Translations under genes and position numbers: made by a program
NCBI RefSeq assembly: GCF_000383595.1
Contig: NZ_KB911581.1
Location: 6,221,519 to 6,285,518, forward strand
DNA length: 64,000 nt
Origin: Streptomyces bottropensis ATCC 25435
GTDB taxonomy: Bacteria > Actinomycetota > Actinomycetes > Streptomycetales > Streptomycetaceae
Reading direction: 5' to 3'
Part shown: positions 24,383 through 33,045 of the stretch, one piece after another
Layout: the number at the start of each line of letters is the position of its first letter
How positions within the stretch are numbered: position 1 is the first letter of the stretch
The notes under the pieces: generated by a model
Seen by the model: the letters and a program-made list of their open reading frames with translations, nothing else
Databases searched by the model: none
What the model was told of the DNA's origin: nothing

Positions 24383-24670
24383 TTGAGCGACTCGGAGCTT
24401 CCCCCGACCGAGCGGATCCGCATCCTCGCGGCCATCCTCTCCGGCAGACTCACAGTGCGCGACGCCGCTCGCCGCAACGGCCTGCCGGTGCGGGTCGTCG
24501 AGCGGTGGCTGAAGGAGATCCCGGTGGCCGCGTCGACGGACCGCGCGGCCGGTACGGCCCGGGCGGCCCGTACGGCCGACGAGGAGACTCTCCCCTCGCG
24601 GGCCGACCCGCGTCCCTTGCCCCGCTGCCGGATCGTCGTCGACGAGATGGTGCAGGGGCTCGGCCTCTGA
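24383..24670 (+). CDS. Small helix-turn-helix protein
   Basis: 95 residues from TTG 24383 with GGAAAGGAC upstream. Residues 8-45 form a homeodomain/transposase-like HTH (ERIRILAAILSGRLTVRDAARRNGLPVRVVERWLKE), like the N-terminus of IS3-type TnpA. The rest is a charged linker and IVVDEMVQGL tail. No inverted repeats, DDE partner or other IS remnants are nearby, so it reads as a stand-alone small DNA-binding protein of unknown role. Confidence 0.6.
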   Translation: MSDSELPPTERIRILAAILSGRLTVRDAARRNGLPVRVVERWLKEIPVAASTDRAAGTARAARTADEETLPSRADPRPLPRCRIVVDEMVQGLGL

Positions 24671-24756
24671 CCGCCCACGGGCGGCTGACGACCACCGGGC
24701 CGCCGACGACCACGGTTCGGGCGCGCGGCGACACAGGCTTCCGCGCCACAGAGCCA

Positions 24757-24772
24757 TGTGACATAGTACTGA
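24757..24772 (+). promoter_or_regulatory. Candidate GntR operator at the hydroxyproline dehydrogenase promoter
   Basis: TGTGACATAGTACTGA ends one base before the GTG start at 24774. The same 16 bases with one mismatch occur inverted at 27702-27717. The site overlaps a -10-like CATAGT 6 bases from the start codon, which fits a leaderless transcript repressed by a bound regulator. Confidence 0.6.
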
Positions 24773-24773
24773 C

Positions 24774-25940
24774 GTGACCGAGCGACTGACCTGCGACGTC
24801 GTGGTTGTCGGAGCGGGAATGGTGGGCGCGGCCTGCGCCCTGTACGCGGCCCGGGCGGGCCTGCGCGTCGTCGTGGTGGACCGTGGCCCGGTGGCCGGCG
24901 GCACGACCGGCGCCGGCGAGGGCAACGTCCTCGTCTCCGACAAGGAGCCCGGCCCCGAGCTGGAACTCGCCCTGCTGTCCAGCCGGCTGTGGGCGGAGCT
25001 GGCCGCCGAGCCGGGCCTGGGGCCGGCGTTCGAGTACGAGGCCAAGGGCGGCCTCGTGGTCGCCTCCGCCCCGGAAGGGCTCACCGCGCTGGAGCGGTTC
25101 GCGGCCGGGCAACGCGCCGCCGGAGTCGAGGCGGTGTCCGTCCCCGCCCACCGACTCCCCGATCTGGAACCGCACCTGGCGCCCGGTCTCGCGGGCGGCG
25201 TGCACTACCCGCAGGACGCCCAGGTCATGCCCACCCTGGCCGCCGCCCACCTCGTACGGGCCTCCGGCGCCCGGCTGTTCACCGGCCGGACGGTGACCGA
25301 GGTGCTGCGCTCGCCGGACGGTGCCGTACGGGGCGTACGGACCGACCGGGGCGATCTCCACGCTCCGGCGGTCGTGAACGCCGCCGGGACCTGGGGCGGC
25401 GAACTGGCCGCGCTCGCCGGAGTCACCCTCCCCGTCCTCCCGCGGCGCGGCTTCGTCCTCGTCACCGAACCGCTGCCGCCGATGGTGCGGCACAAGGTGT
25501 ACGCGGCCGACTACGTGGCCGACGTGGCCAGCGACTCGGCGGCGCTGCAGACCTCCCCGGTGGTCGAGGGCACGGCCGCCGGGCCCGTGCTGATCGGCGC
25601 GAGCCGCGAACGGGTCGGCTTCGACCGGACGTTCTCGCTGCCCGTCGTCGCCGCGCTCGCGGCGGGCGCGACCCGGCTGTTCCCGTTCCTGGAAGGCGTG
25701 CGTGCGATGCGGTCCTACGCCGGCTTCCGGCCGTACATGCCGGACCATCTGCCCGCGATCGGGCCCGACCCCCGCGCCCCGGGCCTCTTCCACGCCTGCG
25801 GGCACGAGGGCGCCGGGATCGGGCTGGCCACGGGTACCGGGCGGCTCATCGCGCAGGTGCTCGGCGGCCGGCCGCCCGAGCTGGACCTCACGCCGTTCCG
25901 CCCGGACCGGTTCGCGACGTACGAGGGGGAGGCGGCATGA
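24774..25940 (+). CDS. D-hydroxyproline dehydrogenase beta-type subunit (FAD-dependent amine oxidoreductase)
   Basis: A 388-residue DadA/sarcosine-oxidase-like flavoprotein. The FAD motif VVGAGMVGAACAL is at about 10-22, GGTTGAGEGNVLVSDKEPGPE is near 45, and the C-terminus HEGAGIGLATGTG completes the flavin site. With the ferredoxin-like and second flavoprotein genes that follow, it fits the heteromeric D-hydroxyproline dehydrogenase that oxidises cis-4-hydroxy-D-proline to 1-pyrroline-4-hydroxy-2-carboxylate. GTG 24774 has no ribosome-binding site and lies just after the operator and -10-like element, suggesting a leaderless mRNA. Its stop overlaps the next start (ATGA). Confidence 0.84.
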   Translation: MTERLTCDVVVVGAGMVGAACALYAARAGLRVVVVDRGPVAGGTTGAGEGNVLVSDKEPGPELELALLSSRLWAELAAEPGLGPAFEYEAKGGLVVASAPEGLTALERFAAGQRAAGVEAVSVPAHRLPDLEPHLAPGLAGGVHYPQDAQVMPTLAAAHLVRASGARLFTGRTVTEVLRSPDGAVRGVRTDRGDLHAPAVVNAAGTWGGELAALAGVTLPVLPRRGFVLVTEPLPPMVRHKVYAADYVADVASDSAALQTSPVVEGTAAGPVLIGASRERVGFDRTFSLPVVAALAAGATRLFPFLEGVRAMRSYAGFRPYMPDHLPAIGPDPRAPGLFHACGHEGAGIGLATGTGRLIAQVLGGRPPELDLTPFRPDRFATYEGEAA

Positions 25941-26236
25941 ACCCGCTGGAACTGGCGCGGGCCGTACCGGGGCCCGCCTTCACCGTCACGCTCGACGGCC
26001 GTGACATCGAGGCCCTGCCCGGCCAGACCGTCGGGGCCGCGCTCTGGGCCGCCGGGGTCACCTCCTGGCGCACCACCCGGGGCGCGGGCCGGCCACGGGG
26101 CATCTTCTGCGGCATCGGCGTGTGCTTCGACTGCCTGGTCACCGTCAACGACCGCCCCAACCAGCGGGCCTGCCTGGTCCCGGTCCGGCCGGGCGACGCC
26201 ATCGGCACCCAGGAGGGGATCGGCCATGACCACTGA
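25937..26236 (+). CDS. (2Fe-2S)-binding subunit of D-hydroxyproline dehydrogenase
   Basis: A 99-residue plant-ferredoxin-like protein. Cys58, Cys63, Cys66 (FCGIGVCFDC) and Cys79 (QRAC) form the cluster site. It matches the small gamma-type subunit found in hydroxyproline and opine dehydrogenase complexes, carrying electrons between the two flavin subunits. The start overlaps the stop of the beta gene, and its own end overlaps the alpha gene by 11 bases, indicating tight stoichiometric expression. Confidence 0.87.
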   Translation: MNPLELARAVPGPAFTVTLDGRDIEALPGQTVGAALWAAGVTSWRTTRGAGRPRGIFCGIGVCFDCLVTVNDRPNQRACLVPVRPGDAIGTQEGIGHDH

Positions 26237-27668
26237 ACCCCCGCGGCCCCACCTGGTGATCGTCGGCGCCGGCCCGGCGGGCCTCGCCGCGGCCCTTGCG
26301 GCGGCCGGAGGGGACGTACGGGTCACGCTGGTCGACGCCGCCGAGGCGCCCGGCGGCCAGTTCCACCGGCAGCCCGCCGCCGGACTCGGCGCGCGGCGGC
26401 CGCAGGCCCTGCACCACCAATGGCGCACCTGGCGGCGGCTGCGCGACGGCCTCGCCCGGCAGGTCGCCGCCGGACACGTCACCCATCTCCCGGACCACCA
26501 CGTGTGGTGCGTGCAACGGCACCCCGACGGCCCCCGGCGCTTCACCGTCCACGCCCTGCTCGGCCCCGCCCAGGAGCGGCCCGTCGAGGTGCGCGCGGAC
26601 GCCGTCCTCCTCGCGACCGGCGGTTACGAGAAGGTGCTGCCCTTCCCCGGCTGGACCCTGCCCGGCGTGGTCACGGCCGGCGGCGCGCAGGCCATGCTGA
26701 AGGGCTCCCTCGTGGTGTCCGGCCGTACGGCGGTCGTGGCCGGGACCGGGCCGCTGCTGCTGCCGGTGGCGACCGGGCTCGCGGCGGCGGGTGTCACGGT
26801 GGCCGCGCTGGTGGAGTCGGCGGATCCGAAGGCCCTGGCACGGCGTACGGGAGCGCTGGTGGGCCGGGCGGACAAGCTCGCCGAAGGGGCCGGGTACGCG
26901 GTGGAGCTGCTGCGCCGCCGGGTGCGGACCCTCGTACGGCACACGGTCGTCGAGGCGCACGGCGAGGACCGGCTGGAGGCCGTGACCGTCGCCGCGCTCG
27001 ACACCGAGGGGCGCGTCCGGCCGGGCACCGGGCGGCGCATCCCCTGCGACACCCTCGCCGTCGGGCACGGCATGCTCCCGCACACCGACCTCGCCGAGAC
27101 GCTCGGCTGCCGCGTCGAGCCCACCGGAACGCGCGTATGGGCCGACGACGAGCAACGCACCGATGTGCCGGGCGTCTGGGCGGCGGGCGAGACCACCGGC
27201 ATCGGCGGCGCGGCCCTCTCCCTCGCCGAGGGCCACATCGCCGGACGGTCGGCCGCCGCCCGCCTGCTGGGCCGGGTCCCGGACCCGGGTGAGTGGGCGC
27301 GGGCCGCCAAGTCCCGTGCAGCGCTGCGGGAGTTCTTCGGTGTGCTCGACACCGTGTACGTGCCGCCGGCGCGCTGGACCGAGCAGGTCACCGACACCAC
27401 GGTCGTGTGCCGGTGCGAGGAGGTCACCGCCGGGGCCGTCCGCGAGGCCGTCGGGGAGCTGGGCGCCGGGGACGTGCGGACGGTCAAGCTGCTGACCCGT
27501 GCCGGGATGGGATGGTGCCAGGGCCGGATGTGCGGGCCGGCGGTCGCGGGGATCGCCGGATGCGCGGAGAGCGTGACCCGGCGGCCGTTCGCCCGACCGG
27601 TGCCGCTGGGCGTGCTGGCACGGGCGGGGCGGCCGCCCGAGCCCGGGGAGGAGGACGGCAGCCCCTGA
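26226..27668 (+). CDS. D-hydroxyproline dehydrogenase alpha-type subunit (FAD/NAD(P)-binding, BFD-like)
   Basis: A 480-residue pyridine nucleotide-disulfide-oxidoreductase-like protein. The first dinucleotide motif is VIVGAGPAGLAAAL (about 12-25), the second AVVAGTGPLLLPVATGLAAAG near 175, and GVWAAGETTGIGG lies near 320. The C-terminal region carries four Cys (VCRCEE and WCQGRMCGP), the bacterioferritin-associated-ferredoxin-like 2Fe-2S domain typical of this subunit. It completes the three-part dehydrogenase. Opine or octopine oxidase subunits look similar; the epimerase and deaminase genes downstream make hydroxyproline the better call. Confidence 0.84.
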   Translation: MTTEPPRPHLVIVGAGPAGLAAALAAAGGDVRVTLVDAAEAPGGQFHRQPAAGLGARRPQALHHQWRTWRRLRDGLARQVAAGHVTHLPDHHVWCVQRHPDGPRRFTVHALLGPAQERPVEVRADAVLLATGGYEKVLPFPGWTLPGVVTAGGAQAMLKGSLVVSGRTAVVAGTGPLLLPVATGLAAAGVTVAALVESADPKALARRTGALVGRADKLAEGAGYAVELLRRRVRTLVRHTVVEAHGEDRLEAVTVAALDTEGRVRPGTGRRIPCDTLAVGHGMLPHTDLAETLGCRVEPTGTRVWADDEQRTDVPGVWAAGETTGIGGAALSLAEGHIAGRSAAARLLGRVPDPGEWARAAKSRAALREFFGVLDTVYVPPARWTEQVTDTTVVCRCEEVTAGAVREAVGELGAGDVRTVKLLTRAGMGWCQGRMCGPAVAGIAGCAESVTRRPFARPVPLGVLARAGRPPEPGEEDGSP

Positions 27669-27701
27669 ACACTCCCGCCGTCGGCATGACGCCCGCAAGA
27701 T

Positions 27702-27717
27702 TCAGTAATATGTCACA
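27702..27717 (-). promoter_or_regulatory. Candidate GntR operator, second copy, at the deaminase promoter
   Basis: Minus-strand TGTGACATATTACTGA matches the 24757-24772 site at 15 of 16 positions. On the plus strand it covers a good -10 element, TAATAT (27706-27711), 28 bases before ATG 27739. Confidence 0.6.
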
Positions 27718-27738
27718 CCCCACTGAGAGGGAACCCGT

Positions 27739-28635
27739 ATGACCACCACCGAGAACCGTCCCTGGCGCGGTGTCCTCGTCGCGACCGCGCTGCCCCTGCG
27801 CGACGATCTCTCCGTCGACCTCGACGCGTACGCCGAGCACTGCGCCTGGCTGGTCGAGAACGGCTGTGACGGCGTCGTACCGAACGGTTCGCTCGGCGAG
27901 TACCAGGTGCTGACGCCCGAGGAGCGGATCAAGGTCGTCGAGACGGCCGTCGCCACGATCGGCGGCGCGCGGGTGATGCCGGGGGTGGCCGCGTACGGCT
28001 CCGCCGAGTCGCGGCGCTGGGCCGAGCAGGCGCGGGACGCGGGCTGCGCGTCGGTGATGCTGCTGCCGCCGAACGCGTACCGCGCCGACGAGCGGTCGGT
28101 GCTCGCTCACTACGCGGAGGTCGCGAAGGCGGGCCTGCCGGTCGTGGCGTACAACAACCCGATCGACACCAAGGTCGACCTCGTCCCCGAACTGCTCGCC
28201 AAGCTGCACGGCGAGGGGTACATCCGGGCCGTCAAGGAGTTCTCCGGCGATGTCCGCCGGGCGTACCAGCTCACCGAACTCGCCCCGGAACTCGACCTGT
28301 TGATCGGCGCGGACGACGTGCTGCTGGAGCTGGCGCTGGCGGGCGCCAAGGGCTGGGTCGCCGGATATCCGAACGCGCTGCCCGCCGCCACGGTCGAGCT
28401 GTACCACGCGGCGGTGGACGGCGACCTCGCGACGGCCAAGCGGCTGTACGAGCAGTTGCACCCGCTGCTGCGCTGGGACTCCAAGGTCGAGTTCGTGCAG
28501 GCCATCAAGTTGTCGATGGACATCGTGGGCCGGCCCGGCGGACGCTGCCGTCCGCCCCGGGTGGAACTGCTGCCGGAGCAGGAGGCCGTGATCCGGGCGG
28601 CCACCGAGAAGGCCGTCGCGGCGGGTTTGGCGTAA
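27739..28635 (+). CDS. Dihydrodipicolinate synthase-family protein; likely 1-pyrroline-4-hydroxy-2-carboxylate deaminase
   Basis: A 298-residue class I aldolase-fold enzyme. Schiff-base Lys166 (AVKEFSGD) and Tyr138 (VVAYNNP) are in place; NGSLGEYQVLTPEER replaces the GTTGE loop of true DapA. In hydroxyproline pathways this family member dehydrates and deaminates 1-pyrroline-4-hydroxy-2-carboxylate to 2-oxoglutarate semialdehyde, and its position between dehydrogenase and epimerase genes supports that role. It has its own promoter with the shared operator, and the ribosome-binding site is GAGAGGGAA. Confidence 0.84.
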   Translation: MTTTENRPWRGVLVATALPLRDDLSVDLDAYAEHCAWLVENGCDGVVPNGSLGEYQVLTPEERIKVVETAVATIGGARVMPGVAAYGSAESRRWAEQARDAGCASVMLLPPNAYRADERSVLAHYAEVAKAGLPVVAYNNPIDTKVDLVPELLAKLHGEGYIRAVKEFSGDVRRAYQLTELAPELDLLIGADDVLLELALAGAKGWVAGYPNALPAATVELYHAAVDGDLATAKRLYEQLHPLLRWDSKVEFVQAIKLSMDIVGRPGGRCRPPRVELLPEQEAVIRAATEKAVAAGLA

Positions 28636-28660
28636 CCACAGCGGAAGGAAGGGCCCGGTC

Positions 28661-29662
28661 ATGCGCAGCAAACTCGTCCTGCACGCCGTCGACTCGCACA
28701 CCGAGGGCATGCCCACCCGGGTGATCACCGGCGGGATCGGCACGATCCCCGGCGCGACCATGAACGAACGACGGCTGTGGTTCCGCGAACACCGCGACGA
28801 CGTCAAGCAGTTGCTGATGAACGAGCCGCGCGGCCACGCGGCGATGAGCGGGGCGATCCTGCAGCCGCCGTCCCGCCCCGACTGCGACTACGGCGTCGTC
28901 TACATCGAGGTCTCCGGCTATCTGCCCATGTGCGGCCACGGCACGATCGGCGTCGCGACCGTGCTCGTCGAGACCGGCATGGTCGAGGTCGTCGAGCCGG
29001 TCACCACCATCCGGCTGGACACCCCGGCGGGCCTCGTCGTGGCCGAGGTGGCGGTGGAGGACGGCGCGGCGAAGGCCGTCACCCTGCGGAACGTACCGTC
29101 GTTCTCCGCCGGTCTCGACCGCGAGATCACGCTCGCCGACGGACGCACGGTCACCTACGACCTCGCGTACGGCGGCAACTTCTACGCCGTCCTGTCGCTG
29201 GAGCAGTTCGGCCTGCCCTTCGACCGCGACCGCAAGGACGACATCCTGCGGGCCGGGCTCGCCCTGATGGACGCCGTCAACGCCGAGGAGGAGCCCATCC
29301 ACCCGGAGGACCCCTCGATCCGCGGCCTGCACCACGTCCACCTCTACGCTCCCGGCGCCACCGCCCGGCACTCGCGCCACGCGATGGCCATCCACCCCGG
29401 CTGGTTCGACCGCTCTCCCTGCGGCACGGGCACCAGCGCACGCATGGCACAGCTGCACGCGCGCGGCGAACTGCCCCTGCACACCGAGTTCGTGAACGAG
29501 TCCTTCATCGGCACCCGGTTCACGGGGCGGCTGCTCGGCGAGACCGAGGTGGCCGGCGTGCCGGCCGTGCTGCCCAGCTTCACCGGCCGGGCCTGGATCA
29601 CGGGCACGGCCCAGTATCTGCTCGACCCGTCCGACCCGTTCCCGTCCGGATTCGTCCTCTAG
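28661..29662 (+). CDS. Proline racemase family; 4-hydroxyproline 2-epimerase
   Basis: A 333-residue enzyme with both catalytic cysteines: Cys91 in MCGHGT and Cys254 in SPCGTGT. Two Cys exclude the dehydratase subgroup, where one is Thr. It should interconvert trans-4-hydroxy-L-proline and cis-4-hydroxy-D-proline, the entry step of the pathway encoded around it. It follows the deaminase gene by 25 bases with a GGAAGGAAG ribosome-binding site and precedes the GntR gene by 34 bases, so the three are probably one transcript. Confidence 0.88.
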   Translation: MRSKLVLHAVDSHTEGMPTRVITGGIGTIPGATMNERRLWFREHRDDVKQLLMNEPRGHAAMSGAILQPPSRPDCDYGVVYIEVSGYLPMCGHGTIGVATVLVETGMVEVVEPVTTIRLDTPAGLVVAEVAVEDGAAKAVTLRNVPSFSAGLDREITLADGRTVTYDLAYGGNFYAVLSLEQFGLPFDRDRKDDILRAGLALMDAVNAEEEPIHPEDPSIRGLHHVHLYAPGATARHSRHAMAIHPGWFDRSPCGTGTSARMAQLHARGELPLHTEFVNESFIGTRFTGRLLGETEVAGVPAVLPSFTGRAWITGTAQYLLDPSDPFPSGFVL

Positions 29663-29696
29663 GATTCCGGGACTTCAGGACTCCAGGAGAGACCGC

Positions 29697-30419
29697 ATGC
29701 CTCCCATGGCCTCGCAGCGCACCGGCGACCCGTCCGCCGTTGCCGCCGCCACTCCCCCGGCCCCGGCCCTGCCGGTGCTCGGCGGCAAGAAGAGCAGCTA
29801 CCGCGAGCGGGTCGCCGACGCGCTGCGGGCCGCGCTGATCGCCGGTGAGCTGCGGCCGGGCGAGGTGTACTCCGCGCCAGCGCTCGCCGCCCGCTTCGGC
29901 GTGTCGGCGACGCCGGTGCGCGAGGCCATGCTGGATCTGGCCAAGGAGGGTTTGGTCGACACCGTGCCCAACAAGGGGTTCCGGGTCACCGCCGTCACGG
30001 AGAAACAGCTCGACGAGTACACCCACGTCCGCTCGCTCGTCGAGATCCCGACCACCGTCGGTCTGGCCCGCACCGCCGACCCGGTCTCCCTGGAGGCGCT
30101 GCGGCCCGCCGCCCGGGAGATCGTCGCCGCCGCGGCCGCCGGGGACCTCATCGCCTACGTCGAGGCCGACACCCGCTTCCACCTCGGCCTGCTCGCTCTC
30201 GCGGGCAACGCGCACCTCGTCGAGGTGGTCGGTGACCTGCGCAAACGGGCCCGCCTCTACGGTCTGACCGCGCTCGCCGAGTCCGGTCGGCTGCTCTCCT
30301 CCGCACAGGAGCACCTGGAACTCCTGGACGCCCTCCTCGACCGCGACGAGGCCGCCGTGCACGCGGTGATGACCCGCCATCTCGGCCATGTACGCGGTTT
30401 GTGGGCCGCGCGCGACTGA
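29697..30419 (+). CDS. GntR-family regulator (FCD/FadR type)
   Basis: A 240-residue regulator. The winged HTH covers about 32-98 (YRERVADALRAALIAGELRPGEVYSAPALAARFGVSATPVREAM). The FCD ligand domain fills the rest, with Asp and His residues (DTRFHLGLL, HLGHVRGLW) typical of the metal-assisted carboxylate site. Encoded at the end of the hydroxyproline operon, it probably senses hydroxyproline or an intermediate and binds the repeated TGTGACATA-K-TACTGA sites at 24757 and 27702. Confidence 0.86.
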   Translation: MPPMASQRTGDPSAVAAATPPAPALPVLGGKKSSYRERVADALRAALIAGELRPGEVYSAPALAARFGVSATPVREAMLDLAKEGLVDTVPNKGFRVTAVTEKQLDEYTHVRSLVEIPTTVGLARTADPVSLEALRPAAREIVAAAAAGDLIAYVEADTRFHLGLLALAGNAHLVEVVGDLRKRARLYGLTALAESGRLLSSAQEHLELLDALLDRDEAAVHAVMTRHLGHVRGLWAARD

Positions 30420-30519
30420 TCGCCGGCGCCGTGCATGCGAGGGGAGGGACGCGGGCATCAGTGACAGGTGTGATCGGAGCGACGCGCGCTCCGACTGACG
30501 TGGAAAGTATGATCGGCCA

Positions 30520-31056
30520 ATGTCTGACATGACCGAAACCACGCCCGGCTGGCTGCCGTCCGACGAGCTCGAATCGGCGCGCGCCCGGATGCCGATCCTG
30601 TATGTCGAGGCCGTGCCCGTGCGCGTCGACGACAGCGGCGAAGTCACCAGCATCGGGCTGTTGCTGCGGATCGGCCCGGACGGGACGGTCAGCCGCAATC
30701 TGGTCTCCGGCCGCGTGATGCACCACGAGCGGGTGCGCGACGCGCTCCTGCGGCACCTGGAGAAGGACCTCGGCCCGGTCGCGCTGCCGCGCGTCCCGTC
30801 CGCCCTGCAGCCCTTCACCGTCGCCGAGTACTTCCCGACGCAGGGCATCACCCCGTTCCACGACCCGCGTCAGCACGCGGTCTCCCTCGCCTACATCGTG
30901 CCGGTGTCCGGCGACTGCCGCCCCCGGCAGGACGCCCTGGACCTGGTGTGGTTCAGCCCCCAGGAAGCGGCGTCGGCCTCCGTGCAGAACGAGATGCCCG
31001 GCGGCCAGGGAGTGCTGCTGAAGCAGGCCCTGGCGCACGTGGGCTGTCTGTCCTAG
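30520..31056 (+). CDS. NUDIX hydrolase-like family protein (DUF4916)
   Basis: A 178-residue protein. The fold pattern is NUDIX-like (PILYVEAVPVRVDDSGEVTSIGLLLR to AVSLAYIVPVSG), but the canonical GX5EX7REUXEEXGU box is not recognisable. The corresponding segment is VMHHERVRDALLRHLEKDLGPVALP, so nucleotide-diphosphate hydrolysis is doubtful. Monocistronic; an inverted repeat (CGGAGCG/CGCTCCG) lies at about 30474-30492 upstream of the start. Confidence 0.68.
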   Translation: MSDMTETTPGWLPSDELESARARMPILYVEAVPVRVDDSGEVTSIGLLLRIGPDGTVSRNLVSGRVMHHERVRDALLRHLEKDLGPVALPRVPSALQPFTVAEYFPTQGITPFHDPRQHAVSLAYIVPVSGDCRPRQDALDLVWFSPQEAASASVQNEMPGGQGVLLKQALAHVGCLS

Positions 31057-31146
31057 CCGACGGCCGGCCCTCCGGATCACCTGGGTCGTCGGTCCTGGCC
31101 CGCGGCGGGGGTCACCTGGGCTGTCGCCCTGGCCGGCGGCGCGCGT

Positions 31147-32607
31147 TCAGGACCTGCCTCCGAGATACGCGTGGTGCGGGTCCCCGCTCAGCATCCGTGC
31201 GGCGGGGGCCGCCAGCTCGACCGCCGCGTCGCGGGCGAGGGCGGCCCGGCCCGCTTCGCCGAGGGCGTCGGCGAGCCGGGCCCGGCCGAGCCAGTTGTAG
31301 GGGCTGTGGGGGCTCAGACCCGTGCGTTCGCCGAGCAGCAGCCGCGCCAGGTCGTCCCGGCGGGCGCGGAGGGCCGCCTCCAGCAGGGTCCGCTGGATCG
31401 CGTCCCGCTGGGCGTGGCTGCCACCGAAGGTGTGCAGCCGGCGGCGGACGGGCCAGAGCAGGTCCACCACCGCCGCGTAGTCCTCGCGGGCGTAGGCCAC
31501 CAGCGCCTCGCACACGGGCAGACCGATGCGGCCGGTCATCACGTGGTTGGTGGGCGCGCGCCCGTCGTCGCGCGGCGCCCGCAGCCAGCGCGCCCGGTCG
31601 GCCACGAACGCGTCCGCCGTCTCCAGCCGTCCCGCCCCCACGAAGGCCATGACGGCGTGCACGTCGTTGAAGGCGTAGAACGGCGGGTCCTCGCGCGCGG
31701 CCCACGCGTCGGCCAGCGCCTGCCAACGAGCCTCCTGGTCCGACCCGTCCAGGAACATGCGCCACAACAGCGAGGCGGCGTCGAGGAGTTCCATGACGAA
31801 CCCGGTCGAGTTCTCGTGGTGCAGCACGGCGTCGTAGATCCGCAGGGCCGTCGCCGTGTCGCCCGCCTCCAGCGCGTACAGGGCGTAGTGCCACCAACTG
31901 TGCACCGTCAGCAGGCTGCCGCTCGCCCAGTCGTCGACACGGGCGTCGAGGAAGCCGATCCCCTCGGCGAACCGCCCCTGCATCTCGTGGACGTGGGCGA
32001 CGGCGTGGATGGCCCAGATGTCATGGGCGTTGCGCTCGACGGCGGCCCGGCCCATCTCCTGGGCACGGCCGTAGTGGCCCGACTCCTCCAGGCCGAACGC
32101 GTACATGCCCATCAGCGGCCCGCGGTGGGGGTCGTGCTCGTCCCACGCGGGCAGGGCCCCGCCGATCCGGTCCCGCAGGCGGGTGGCGTCGCCGGTGAAG
32201 AAGTCGAGCTGATGGCCCACCGCCAGGGCGAGCGGATCACGTGGGCACACGACGACCAGATCCTCCAGGATCCGTGAGGCCGCCCGCAGATCACCCCCGA
32301 GCCAGGCCTGTGCCGCCTCCATGTGCATCCGCTCCCGTACGGGCAGGGCGGAACGGTCCAGTCCGGCTCGGAAGTCCGCGAACCGGCCGGCGGCCCGGGC
32401 AGCGTCACCGGGTTCGGTCCCCAGTAGTCCGAGGTAGGCGGCGAACGCCTGGGCCAGCGGCGAGGTCGGGCACGCGGCCACCGCGTCCGCGACGGCGTCC
32501 GGGAACTCCGGCCGGAAGAACAGCAGCCCCTCCACGGCCCGGTCCAGGTGCTCCACACCTTCGGCGGTGCACTCGTGCAGACGGTTGCCGTACCGGTCGG
32601 TCACCAT
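31147..32607 (-). CDS. Tetratricopeptide-repeat protein (StaR-like)
   Basis: A 486-residue all-helical cytosolic protein. It has paired helices of TPR character throughout, for example HAVAHVHEMQGRFAEGIGFLDARV and HYALYALEAGDTATALRIYDAVL. The motif HENSTGFVMELLDAASLLWRM is typical of the StaR_like TPR family found in many proteobacteria and actinobacteria. No enzymatic signature is visible and the function is unknown. It converges on the NUDIX-like gene; the 90-base gap between them holds two imperfect about 35-base direct repeats (31076-31144). Confidence 0.75.
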   Translation of the reverse strand: MVTDRYGNRLHECTAEGVEHLDRAVEGLLFFRPEFPDAVADAVAACPTSPLAQAFAAYLGLLGTEPGDAARAAGRFADFRAGLDRSALPVRERMHMEAAQAWLGGDLRAASRILEDLVVVCPRDPLALAVGHQLDFFTGDATRLRDRIGGALPAWDEHDPHRGPLMGMYAFGLEESGHYGRAQEMGRAAVERNAHDIWAIHAVAHVHEMQGRFAEGIGFLDARVDDWASGSLLTVHSWWHYALYALEAGDTATALRIYDAVLHHENSTGFVMELLDAASLLWRMFLDGSDQEARWQALADAWAAREDPPFYAFNDVHAVMAFVGAGRLETADAFVADRARWLRAPRDDGRAPTNHVMTGRIGLPVCEALVAYAREDYAAVVDLLWPVRRRLHTFGGSHAQRDAIQRTLLEAALRARRDDLARLLLGERTGLSPHSPYNWLGRARLADALGEAGRAALARDAAVELAAPAARMLSGDPHHAYLGGRS

Positions 32608-33045
32608 GGCAGTTCATCTCCGGCGCGTGGCGGGTGTCGTCGGCTCGCGGTCGCCGCCCGTGACGGCACGGATCACCCCGCGACCCCCATCAAAGCGACC
32701 GGCACGCCCCGCAGTCCACCGAGCACCCCCGACGCCCCTCGAATCACCACCGTGCGCCCGCCGTCGGTGCGGGGACTCGCCTCGTACGCGGTGTCGAGCG
32801 CACGCGCGGTCGGGGGCCGGCCGTGTCCCGAGCACGCAGGTCACGCCTCAGGGGGCGATCATGTGCGGCCCGGCCGAGAATGAGCCTGGGCACGCAGGCG
32901 CGACGGTGTGCGGTGAGGCGGCGAGGGGCTGGAGGTCGTCAGGCATGGAACGCGTGACGGTCAGGAACGGAGCACGGGACCGGGCCTTCCCAGCGCACCG
33001 GGGAAGCCGGACGCGCAGGCCCGCGGACGCCGGAGCCGTGCGGTC
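32608..33045. other. Intergenic between divergent TPR and helix-bundle genes
   Basis: A 438-base gap. Short open frames are present on both strands but none shows a family signature or strong start. No clear promoter or repeat is seen. Confidence 0.4.

Noticed and set aside
24383..24670. Insertion-sequence remnant
   Set aside because: The HTH resembles IS3 TnpA, but there are no terminal repeats, no second transposase frame and no target duplication visible.
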